64,000 nt of DNA, from positions 27,783-91,782 of the forward strand of contig JANJXT010000039.1 of assembly GCA_024708885.1 (NCBI GenBank), given 5' to 3'. The DNA comes from Thiobacillus sp. (GTDB lineage: Bacteria > Pseudomonadota > Gammaproteobacteria > Burkholderiales > Thiobacillaceae). The position numbers were made by a program, and so were the translations under genes. The notes under the pieces are model-generated. The model was not told where the DNA came from. It worked only from the letters and a program-made list of their open reading frames with translations, and ran no database searches. Below, in pieces: positions 40,697-50,450 of the stretch; position 1 is the stretch's first letter, and the number at the start of each line of letters is the position of its first letter.

Positions 40697-41614
40697 ATGA
40701 ACGCCACCCCCCATACGCTGCAACGTTACCTCACCGACCCACGCCACGTTCGTGCCGCGCGCCGTGGCGCCTATGCGCTGGGTGCGCTGCTGCTGGCGGG
40801 GCTCGCATGGGTCGCCGTCGCACAGGGCGGCACGCAGATGCGCACGCCGATGGGGCAAGCGCTCGTCGGTTCCGCGGCGGCGGCGCTCGCCACTGCGCTG
40901 GGCGCGCTGCCGGCGCTGTTCGTGCGCGAGATTTCGCCGCGCTGGCAGGACATCATGCTCGGCTTCGGCGCCGGCGTCATGGCCGCGGCGGCGAGCTTCT
41001 CGCTCATCCTGCCGGGTGTGGCCGCCGGCGCCGACCTCCTTGGCAGCCGGCCGGCCGGCTCCGCACTGGTCGCAGGCGGGTTGCTGCTGGGTGCGTTGCT
41101 GCTGCTGCTGGCAGACAAGGTGGTGCCGCACGAGCATGCGCAGGCGGGCCACCACGGTCCCGACTGGCTGCACCTGCGGCAGGTGTGGCTGATGGTGTTC
41201 GCGATCGCCCTGCACAACTTTCCGGAAGGCATGGCAATCGGTGTCGGCTTTGCCGGCAATGATCCCGCGGTCGGCGTGCCGCTGGCTGCGGCAATTGCGA
41301 TCCAGGACATCCCGGAAGGCCTGGTGGTCGCCGTGGCGCTGCGCACCGTCGCCTACTCGCCGTGGCAGGCAACGCTTGCCGCGGCTCTCACCGGACTTGC
41401 CGAACCGGTTGGCGCCATCGTCGGCGTCGCGCTGACCTCGGGCTTCGCGCCGCTCTATCCCGCGGGCCTCGGCTTTGCCGCCGGCGCGATGATCTGGGTG
41501 GTGTCGCACGAAATCATCCCGGAGACCCACCGCAAGGGCCACCAACAGGCCGCCACCCTCGGCCTCATCGGCGGCTTCGTGGTCATGCTGCTGCTGGACA
41601 CCGCCCTGGGCTGA
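40697..41614 (+). CDS. ZIP-family divalent metal transporter
   Basis: 305 residues with about eight membrane helices. The two metal-binding helices are FAIALHNFPEGMAIGVGF and IAIQDIPEGLVVAVAL, the HNxPEG and xxxPEG signatures of ZIP proteins. A histidine-containing loop (PHEHAQAGHHGPDWLH) lies before them, and HEIIPETHRKGH near the end. It resembles the GufA/ZupT branch that imports zinc, iron or manganese. The ATG at 40697 has GGAGG 11 bases upstream. Divergent from oxyR; peroxide-linked manganese or zinc uptake is possible but unproven. Confidence 0.9.
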   Translation: MNATPHTLQRYLTDPRHVRAARRGAYALGALLLAGLAWVAVAQGGTQMRTPMGQALVGSAAAALATALGALPALFVREISPRWQDIMLGFGAGVMAAAASFSLILPGVAAGADLLGSRPAGSALVAGGLLLGALLLLLADKVVPHEHAQAGHHGPDWLHLRQVWLMVFAIALHNFPEGMAIGVGFAGNDPAVGVPLAAAIAIQDIPEGLVVAVALRTVAYSPWQATLAAALTGLAEPVGAIVGVALTSGFAPLYPAGLGFAAGAMIWVVSHEIIPETHRKGHQQAATLGLIGGFVVMLLLDTALG

Positions 41615-41655
41615 CGCCGCCCCCGGAGCGAGTCCCGCCGGCGGCGCCACACGCG

Positions 41656-42363
41656 TCAGGCGCTTGCCGCCGCCGGCTGCCCCAGCGGGACGGATGGATT
41701 CTCGTGGTGCGCGTGCATCGCCAGGGTATAGATCTGCTGCAGGTCCTCTTCGCTCACGTCGACGAAGGTGTCGATCTGCGACAGCGCATAGACCAAACTG
41801 CTGTGAGGGATCATGCACATTTCCTTGGCGCCGGTGACCCGGTCGTGGCAGCGCGCGTGCCACACTTGCGGGTAGCGTCGCCAGGCGAGGGGGTAGTTGA
41901 ACGCGACCGCCACCACCAGCAGCACCAGCACGTTCAGCAACACCGGACTGAAGACATACGTATAGCCGAGGGCGTGCACCGCCGGGCCACCAAGCACCGC
42001 GTACAGCGCCGTGGCACCGCCGGGCGGATGCAGGCAGCGCAGGCTGTACATCGCCGCGATCGACAGCGCCACCGAAAGCGCGGCCGCGAACAGCAGATCG
42101 GCCCCGAACCAGCGCGCACAGGCCACGCCGATGAGGGCCGACACCAGGTGTCCGCCCACCAGTGGCCAGGGTTGCGACATGGCACCATGCGGCGCGGCGA
42201 ACAGGATCACCGCGCTGGACCCGATCGACGCGACGGCGAGCATGCCGCCATGGCCCGCCAGCCAGAACTGGCTGACCCACAGTGCGGCCAGGGTGCCGGC
42301 GAGGCCGCCCGCCGCGGAAATCCAGTGTTCGCGTTCCGAAACCGAATAGGCAAGTTTGCGCAT
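41656..42363 (-). CDS. HPP-family membrane protein with C-terminal extension
   Basis: 235 residues. Four to five membrane helices include the family motif RCLHPPGGATAL, which gives HPP its name, with SSAVILFAAPHGAMSQPWP before it. The last 70 residues are soluble (KEMCMIPHSSLVYALSQIDT, then SEEDLQQIYTLAMHAHHENP). Some HPP proteins have been linked to nitrite transport, but no role is settled. The ATG at 42363 has GAGGGA upstream, ten bases after the small gene at 42374-42595, with which it forms an operon. Confidence 0.85.
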   Translation of the reverse strand: MRKLAYSVSEREHWISAAGGLAGTLAALWVSQFWLAGHGGMLAVASIGSSAVILFAAPHGAMSQPWPLVGGHLVSALIGVACARWFGADLLFAAALSVALSIAAMYSLRCLHPPGGATALYAVLGGPAVHALGYTYVFSPVLLNVLVLLVVAVAFNYPLAWRRYPQVWHARCHDRVTGAKEMCMIPHSSLVYALSQIDTFVDVSEEDLQQIYTLAMHAHHENPSVPLGQPAAASA

Positions 42364-42373
42364 GCGCCGTCCC

Positions 42374-42595
42374 TCAGCCCAGGTTCGACACGTGCGTCCG
42401 CCGCAGGCGGCCGATCGGGCTTGCCGCGCCGACGCCGCACAGCAGCGCGAGGCGTTGCGCGCGCGCCACGCGGCCCAGGTACAGGGCGAGGTGTTTGACG
42501 ACACAGCGGGCGTCGGCGGCAAGCGTCCGCGGCACGGTTTCGTCCCGCTCGAAGGGCGCGGGCACCGGGTTCACCCGGCGGATGGGCTGATTCAT
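42374..42595 (-). CDS. small hypothetical protein ahead of the HPP gene
   Basis: 73 residues, begins MNQPIRRVNPVPAPFERDE and ends in a basic, leucine-rich stretch (HLALYLGRVARAQRLALLCG). No signal peptide, and no domain recognised. Supported as a real gene by a strong ribosome site (GAGGAG seven bases before the ATG at 42595) and by ending ten bases ahead of the HPP start. The 250 bases upstream, with an AT-rich segment, separate it from the divergent LysR gene, so this is the first gene of a small-protein/HPP operon that the LysR protein may control. Confidence 0.6.
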   Translation of the reverse strand: MNQPIRRVNPVPAPFERDETVPRTLAADARCVVKHLALYLGRVARAQRLALLCGVGAASPIGRLRRTHVSNLG

Positions 42596-42846
42596 GCCGA
42601 ACTCCTCAATCATTTGATAAACAAAGCCATTTCCTGGCAATTTCCTGCCCTCCAGCCCGCCCGCGGAGGGTGAGGGCGTCCGGCAGCGCGCACGAATCGG
42701 AGTTTCGTGATCCGGCGCGCCGCCCTGCCGCGAGGCCGCGAGCATCCGATCTTTCAGGCTGGACGGAGTCTAAATGACTAAAAAGTATTCATCCAGCGAT
42801 AAATTTTGGCATTTAATATCGAATATACGAATATCACTATATTGGT

Positions 42847-43707
42847 ATGGACACTGAACTCGCACGCACTTTCCTCGCCGTCGCCACCAGCGGCAACTTC
42901 GTCACTGCCGCAAGCCGGCTGCACGTCACCCAATCGACAGTGAGCGCACGCATCCAGACCCTGGAGACGACGCTGGGCAGACGTCTCTTCCAGCGCGGCC
43001 GCAGCGGCGCGACCCTCACGCCGGCGGGCAAGCGTTTTTTGCGCCATGCCAACAACCTGGTGCGCACGATGGAGCAGGCGCGCCACGACATCGGCTTGCC
43101 GGAGGGCTATCACGACGTCATCGCGCTGTCGGCGCGCATCGCGCTGTGGGAGGGCTTTCTGCCGCACTGGGTGGCCTGGATGCGTGCGCAGGCGCCCGAC
43201 GTCTCGCTGCGCCTGGAAATCGGCTTCGAGGCGGACATCATGCAGAACCTCGTCGAGGGTGCGATCGATATCGGCGTCATCTACACGTCGAGCGCGCGTC
43301 CGGGCCTCGCGGCCGATCTGCTGTTCGAGGAGGACCTGATTCTGGTGACGAGCGACCTGGCACGGGGCTGGCCGGATCCCGGCTACATCCACATCGACTG
43401 GGAAGCCGAATTCCACGAGCAGTTCAGCGAGCATTTTCCCCACGTGCCGACGCCGACGCTGGTCGCCAACATCGGCTGGCTGGGCGTGCAGCAACTGCTC
43501 GCCTTCGGTGGCAGCGGCTACTTCCCGCGCCGCCTCGTGCAACAGCACATCGAGTCGGGCCAGCTGTGGCAGGTGCCCGACAGCCCGCACTTCCGGGTGC
43601 CGGTGTGGATGGTCTATCCGCGCCGGCACGACAGCGATTCGCTGGCGCAGGCACTCGGCGGCTTGCGTGCGCTGGCGCGCGACGAGCGGCTGCGCAACGC
43701 GCGCTGA
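42847..43707 (+). CDS. LysR-family transcriptional regulator
   Basis: 286 residues. The N-terminal helix-turn-helix is MDTELARTFLAVATSGNFVT then RLHVTQSTVSARIQTLETTL, followed by the linker helix and a periplasmic-binding-like effector domain (ALSARIALWEGFLPHWVAWM, FGGSGYFPRRLV). The effector is not predictable. It is transcribed away from the small-protein/HPP operon, the usual position of a LysR protein next to its target. The promoter region upstream is AT-rich, with CGAATAT repeated directly at about 42820-42834. The ATG at 42847 lacks a strong ribosome site. Confidence 0.9.
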   Translation: MDTELARTFLAVATSGNFVTAASRLHVTQSTVSARIQTLETTLGRRLFQRGRSGATLTPAGKRFLRHANNLVRTMEQARHDIGLPEGYHDVIALSARIALWEGFLPHWVAWMRAQAPDVSLRLEIGFEADIMQNLVEGAIDIGVIYTSSARPGLAADLLFEEDLILVTSDLARGWPDPGYIHIDWEAEFHEQFSEHFPHVPTPTLVANIGWLGVQQLLAFGGSGYFPRRLVQQHIESGQLWQVPDSPHFRVPVWMVYPRRHDSDSLAQALGGLRALARDERLRNAR

Positions 43708-44316
43708 TCAGGCGGGTTTGCGTGCGACGAGATCGATCAGCGCGGATCGTCCGTGATGATGCGTGCCTTCGCTGATGAAGGATTCGTGCTCGGCGAGATG
43801 CAGGATGTCCCAGTCGCCGAACCATCCGCGCAGCAGTTCAGTCGTGTACATGTGCGCGGGATCGGGCGGCCCGCCGGTGCCGAACTCGATCTGCTTCGGC
43901 GCATAGCCCTGCAGGATGAGCAGGCCGCCAGGCGCGAGCGTGCGGCGGATGCCGGCGACGATGCGGTCACGCGCGGGGGGTGGCGCGAACTGGATGAAGA
44001 TCGCCACGACCACATCGTAGGCGCTCGCGGGCCAGCGCCAGTCGAGGGCGTCGGCCTGCTCCGTGTCGATGGCGACGCCGCGCGCAGCGGCGAGCTTCTT
44101 CGCCTTGTCCAGCGCGAACGGGGAGATGTCGATGGCATGCACCTGCGCGCCCTGCTCGGCGAGCCACACGCCGTTGCGGCCCTCACCGTCGGCGATCGCC
44201 AGCGCGCGCATGCCGGGCCGGATGCGCGCCGCCTGGCGCGCCAGAAACACGTTGGGCGCCGTACCGAAGATGTACGCCTCGGTGGCGTAGCGCGTATCCC
44301 AGAACTCGCGGCTCAC
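43708..44316 (-). CDS. class I SAM-dependent methyltransferase
   Basis: 202 residues. The SAM-binding motif is unusual in detail: ALAIADGEGRNGVWLAEQGA (motif I with DGEGRN), then VHAIDISPFALDKAKKLA (acidic motif II) and DVVVAIFIQFAPP. The N-terminus FWDTRYATEAYIFGTAPNVF resembles TehB and thiopurine-type methyltransferases. The substrate is unknown. The start is GTG 44316, overlapping the dsbC stop (GTGA), so it is translated together with dsbC at the end of the pepP-ubi-dsbC operon. Its 3' end abuts the convergent LysR gene at 43707. Confidence 0.85.
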   Translation of the reverse strand: MSREFWDTRYATEAYIFGTAPNVFLARQAARIRPGMRALAIADGEGRNGVWLAEQGAQVHAIDISPFALDKAKKLAAARGVAIDTEQADALDWRWPASAYDVVVAIFIQFAPPPARDRIVAGIRRTLAPGGLLILQGYAPKQIEFGTGGPPDPAHMYTTELLRGWFGDWDILHLAEHESFISEGTHHHGRSALIDLVARKPA

Positions 44317-45023
44317 TTGGCGTTCGCTGCGAGCAGGCGTTCCAGTTGCGCGGCCGGCACCATGCCGGGCACGCGCACGCCGTTGGCGAACACCAGAGTT
44401 GGCGTGCCGCCCACTTTCAGCTGATTGCCCAATGCGATGGTGGCGTCCACCGGATTGGCGCACTTGCCGTCGTTGCCCGGCACGCTGCCGCGCGTGATGT
44501 ACTCGTCCCACGCCTTGTTGCGATCGGGTGCGCACCAGATCTGCTTCGAGATCTGCACCGCCTTGGGATGCAGGCCCTCGATCGGGTAGAGGAAGGTGTA
44601 GACGGTGATGTTGTCGACCTGCGCGAGCTCGGCTTCGAACTTGCGGCAGAACGGGCAATCGACGTCGGAGAACACCACCAGCTTGCGTTCGCCCTTGCCC
44701 TTCACGGTCTTCAGCGCGTTGTTCAGCGGCAGGGTGTCCCACTTCACCGCCTGCAGGCGGCTGAGACGTTGCTGCGTGAGGTTGGCGCGGCTCTTCAGGT
44801 CGATGACCTCGCCGGCGAACGCATATTGTCCCTTGGCGTCCACATACAGGATCTGCCCGTCGAGATAGACCTCGAACAGACCGCTGTAGGGCGTCTTCTG
44901 CACCGATTCGATGCGCGCTTGCGGAAACTGGTCGGTGATCGCCTTGCGGATCACCGTCTCATTGGCCTGCGCGGTCGCGGCGGCCATCAGGGTTGCGGCC
45001 AGGGCCAGGGAAGTGAATTTCAT
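44313..45023 (-). CDS. dsbC: thiol:disulfide isomerase DsbC
   Basis: 236 residues: signal peptide (MKFTSLALAATLMAAATAQA), an N-terminal dimerisation domain of cystatin-like strands (GLFEVYLDGQILYVDAKGQ), and a thioredoxin-fold domain with the active site DVDCPFCRKF. The cis-proline loop is GGTPTLVF, and a second cysteine pair (IWCAPDRN, DGKCANP) matches the structural disulfide of DsbC. It repairs wrongly paired disulfides in the periplasm. The ATG at 45023 has GGAG upstream; 26 bases after the flavin monooxygenase gene. Confidence 0.95.
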   Translation of the reverse strand: MKFTSLALAATLMAAATAQANETVIRKAITDQFPQARIESVQKTPYSGLFEVYLDGQILYVDAKGQYAFAGEVIDLKSRANLTQQRLSRLQAVKWDTLPLNNALKTVKGKGERKLVVFSDVDCPFCRKFEAELAQVDNITVYTFLYPIEGLHPKAVQISKQIWCAPDRNKAWDEYITRGSVPGNDGKCANPVDATIALGNQLKVGGTPTLVFANGVRVPGMVPAAQLERLLAANAK

Positions 45024-45049
45024 CGAGAACTCCAGAGTGGACAAAAAAA

Positions 45050-46204
45050 TCAGGACATCGCTTCGCGCACCAGCGCGGCCTTGAGCGGCGGCACGCGGTC
45101 GACCAGCGCCATCCCGGCGTTGCGCAGCCAGGCCGCACGCGGCTCGGCAAACAGATGATGCAGGCCGTGCGTCACCGCCTGCATGCGTGCAACCGGCCCG
45201 GCGCGCCGACGGGCGTAGGCCTGCAAGATGCGCAGCTCGCCCGGCATGCGGCGATGCTGCGCCAGCACCTCGGCGAGCGCCTCCGCGTCGCCGAAGCCGA
45301 GATTGACACCCTGGCCCGCAAGCGGATGCACGCCATGCGCGGCATCACCGACCAGTGCGACGCCGGGCGCGACGGCCGCTTCCACCCGCATCAGGCGCAG
45401 CGGAAACGCCGCCGCCGGCGTCAGCGCCTGCAAACCGCCCAGCCGGTCGTGCCCCATCACGCGCACCCGCTCCGCCAGATCCGCCGGCGCCAGCGCAAGC
45501 AACGCGTCCGCCTGCGCCGTACGCGTTGACCACACCATCGACACCCGGTTCCCGGGCAGCGGCAGCCAGGCGAGGATGTCGCCGTCGAGGAACCATTGAA
45601 ATGCGGTGCCGCGGTGCGGCTGCGTGCAGACGAAATTCGCCACCACGCCGCTCTGCCCGTAAGGCGTCGTCACCGCAGCGAGTCCGGCCCACTCGCGAAT
45701 GCGCGAGGCGGCCCCGTCCGCGCCGACGACGAGTTCGGTTTCCAGCACCGTGCCGTCGTCCAGCGTCAGCCGCGTGCACCCATCCCCACGTTCCAGTGCG
45801 GCGATCGTCGCCGGGCAGTGCAGCGTCACGCTGCCCTCGGCGACAAGCGCCTGCCACAGCGCATGCTGCAGCCGTCCGCTTTCGACGATCGTCGCCAGGT
45901 GCGACACGCCCGCGGCATAGGCGTCGAGCCGCACCGAACCTTCACCGTCACCGACGACGTCCATGCGATAGACCGGCTGGAGGCGCGCGGCGTCGAGCCG
46001 CACCCAGGCACCGAGGCGTTCGAGAAAACGCCGGCTTGCCGGACTGATGGCGTAGATGCGCGTGTCCCATGCCGCCGCCGGCAGCGGCGGCGGCTGGCGC
46101 TCGATCAGCGCCACACGCAGCCCCTGGCGGCCGAGCGCCAGCGCCGTGGCGGCACCGACCAGCCCGGCGCCGACAACGACCGCCTGAAAGCGCTGCGGAT
46201 TCAT
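45050..46204 (-). CDS. ubiquinone-biosynthesis FAD monooxygenase (UbiI/UbiF/VisC type)
   Basis: 384 residues of the UbiH/COQ6 family. FAD dinucleotide motif VVGAGLVGAATALALGRQG at the start, the middle DG motif LVVGADGAASRIREWAG, and the second FAD motif GDAAHGVHPLAGQGVNLGFG with the ubiquinone-hydroxylase signature. It uses oxygen to hydroxylate the ubiquinone ring; which carbon (C1, C5 or C6) cannot be told by eye. Together with ubiH just upstream it supplies the aerobic route, parallel to the oxygen-independent ubiUVT genes at 18-21 kb. The gap to ubiH is 22 bases. Confidence 0.88.
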   Translation of the reverse strand: MNPQRFQAVVVGAGLVGAATALALGRQGLRVALIERQPPPLPAAAWDTRIYAISPASRRFLERLGAWVRLDAARLQPVYRMDVVGDGEGSVRLDAYAAGVSHLATIVESGRLQHALWQALVAEGSVTLHCPATIAALERGDGCTRLTLDDGTVLETELVVGADGAASRIREWAGLAAVTTPYGQSGVVANFVCTQPHRGTAFQWFLDGDILAWLPLPGNRVSMVWSTRTAQADALLALAPADLAERVRVMGHDRLGGLQALTPAAAFPLRLMRVEAAVAPGVALVGDAAHGVHPLAGQGVNLGFGDAEALAEVLAQHRRMPGELRILQAYARRRAGPVARMQAVTHGLHHLFAEPRAAWLRNAGMALVDRVPPLKAALVREAMS

Positions 46205-46226
46205 GCGCCGCTCTCCCCAAACCGAT

Positions 46227-47359
46227 TCAACCGCGGGCTCCGAACATCATGCGGCGCGCGACGAAGGTCTTGAGCGGCGGCAGCGCTTCGAGCGCGATCA
46301 GCCCGAGACCGCGCGCGTGCCGCAAGGCGCCGATGTCGTTGGAAAACACGCGCACCAGAAAATCGGTGAAGCCCACTCCGCCAAGCACGTCGGCCCGCCG
46401 ACCGCGTGCATAGGCCGCCAGCATCGCCGCGTCGCCACGCACCGCCGGCGCGGTGTCGGCGCACAGGGCCGCAAGTTCCCAGGCATCGCGCAGGCCGATG
46501 TTGAACCCCTGTCCTGCCACCGGATGCAGGGTCTGCGCGGCATTGCCGATGCGCACCACATGGTCCGCTGCGGCACTCCCGGTGTAGGCGAGCCGCAGCG
46601 GAAAGGTCCTGCGCACACCGGCTTCGCGGAAGCGGCCCTGGCGTCCGCCGAAGTGCGCGTACAAGGCGGCGAGAAACTCCGTGTCGGACAATGCGGCAAT
46701 GCGCTCGGCCTCGGCGCGCGGCGCGGTCCACACCAGCGCGTAACGCTCGCCCTTGGGCAACAGTGCGACCGGCCCCATCGGGGTGAAGCGCTCGTAGGCC
46801 TGGTTGGCATGCGGCCGTTCGCTGGCGAGGTCGCACACCACCGCGGCCTGTTCATAGTCGGCTTCGAACCACGCTGGCGGCGCCCCCTCGCCGCGGCCGC
46901 CATCGGCAACCACCACCAGCGGCGCGGCCAGCGTGCGGCCATCGCGCGTGGCAAGCGTCGCGCCGTCCACCCCTGCGTCGATGCGGTCGACCGCGACACC
47001 ATATTCGACGGCAACGGCTGCTTCCCGCAGCGCGTCCTTCAGGGCCGCGGCGAGTTGCGCATAGGACAGCACGTGGCCCAGCGCCGGCACGCCCAGCGCA
47101 TCGGCAGACAGCCGCGCGACGCCCAGCGCATCGCGCTGCGAGATATGGATGCGCGTGATCGGCGTGACGCCGGTCAGACGCTCCCACACCCCCAGGCGTT
47201 CGAGTATGAGCCGCGCGCCGTGCGCCAGGGCGAGCGTGCGCGCATCGCCGCGCGCGTCGGCGGCTTGCGCTTCCAGCACCCGCACGGCGACGCCCTGTTG
47301 TGCGAGCGCCAGTGCGCACACGGCACCGACCGGGCCCGCACCGACGACGAGAATCGGAT

Positions 47360-47375
<16 letters not shown>
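46227..47375 (-). CDS. ubiH: 2-octaprenyl-6-methoxyphenol hydroxylase UbiH
   Basis: 382 residues, same family as the next gene but diverged. FAD motif ILVVGAGPVGAVCALALAQQ, middle motif LVVVADGGRGEGAPP and second FAD motif IGNAAQTLHPVAGQGFNIGL. The wording QTLHPVAGQGFN is characteristic of UbiH. The start is ATG 47375, which lies inside the pepP end (16-base overlap); the pepP-ubiH order is the classical one. The frame stays open further upstream through pepP, but that part is not a real protein. Confidence 0.9.
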
Positions 47376-49394
<2,019 letters not shown>

Positions 49395-49400
49395 TCACCC

Positions 49401-50408
49401 CTAAAACGTATACCCCACCGTCACCGCCCGATTCTCCAGCCCATCCAGCAAAAACAGCAGGGGCTTCAACTCATCGTAGCGCTCGCACACGCGGCACAGA
49501 TAGCGCATCACCCGCGGCATGTCGTTCAGATAGCCGTCCTTTCCGTCGCGGTGACACAGGCGCGCGAAGATGCCCAGCACCTTGATGTGGCGCTGCGCGC
49601 CCATCCACTCGAAATCGCGCCAGAAGTCGCCGAAGTCCTCTCGCACCGGCAGGCCGGCGGCGCGCGCCTTTTCCCAGTAGCGGATCACCCAGTCGAGCTG
49701 CTGTTCTTCGTCCCACTCGACGTAGGCGTCGCGGTAGACCGACGCGAGATCGTAGGTGATGGGGCCGTAGACCGCGTCCTGGAAGTCGAGAATGCCGGGC
49801 TTGGGTTCGGACACCATGAGGTTGCGCGAATGCCAGTCGCGGTGCACGTAGACCTGCGGCTGCGCGAGGTTGTTGGCGAGGATGCGCTCGAACGCGGTGT
49901 CGAGGATGGCCTTCTGCCGTTCGTTCATGGCGACGCCGAGGTGCCTGGCGACGTACCACTCGGGGAACAGCATCAGCTCGCGCGCGAGGAGCGCGCGGTC
50001 GTATTCCGGCAGCACGCCGGGCCGGCTCGCCTGCTGGATGCGGATGAGTGCGTCGTTCGCCGCCAGATAAAGGTCGCGCGCAAGGCCTTGATCGAAGCTG
50101 GCTGCACTCAGCGCCGACAAATACGTGGCATTGCCCAGATCGGTCAGCAGCAGGAAGCCCTGCTCCAGATCCTGCGCCAGCACCTCCGGCACGTGCACCC
50201 CGACGTCGCCGAACAGACGCGCCACGGCGATGAAGGGCCGGCAATCCTCGTGCGCCGGGGGCGCGTCCATCACGATATAATCGCGGGCTTTGGCAGTGAC
50301 GCGGAAATAGCGGCGAAAGCTCGCATCCGCCGAAGCGGGCGCGATGTCCAGCGCATCGCCGCCCAGCTGGCGGGCAGCCCAATCCTGTAATGCCTGCAAA
50401 CGTTCCAC
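49401..50408 (-). CDS. amgK: anomeric N-acetylmuramate/N-acetylglucosamine kinase AmgK
   Basis: 335 residues, aminoglycoside-phosphotransferase fold: ASFRRYFRV (nucleotide loop), YIVMDAPPAHEDCRPFI, then the catalytic QVYVHRDWHSRNLM and the metal-binding GILDFQDAVYGPITYDLASV. It phosphorylates the anomeric hydroxyl of MurNAc or GlcNAc in peptidoglycan recycling. The start is a GTG at 50408. It is divergent from lptD, the common arrangement in Proteobacteria; only 42 bases lie between them, so promoters must overlap coding ends. Confidence 0.92.
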   Translation of the reverse strand: MERLQALQDWAARQLGGDALDIAPASADASFRRYFRVTAKARDYIVMDAPPAHEDCRPFIAVARLFGDVGVHVPEVLAQDLEQGFLLLTDLGNATYLSALSAASFDQGLARDLYLAANDALIRIQQASRPGVLPEYDRALLARELMLFPEWYVARHLGVAMNERQKAILDTAFERILANNLAQPQVYVHRDWHSRNLMVSEPKPGILDFQDAVYGPITYDLASVYRDAYVEWDEEQQLDWVIRYWEKARAAGLPVREDFGDFWRDFEWMGAQRHIKVLGIFARLCHRDGKDGYLNDMPRVMRYLCRVCERYDELKPLLFLLDGLENRAVTVGYTF

Positions 50409-50450
50409 GATCCTGCCATTCCGAATAACCCAACGCGGATTCTACATCGC

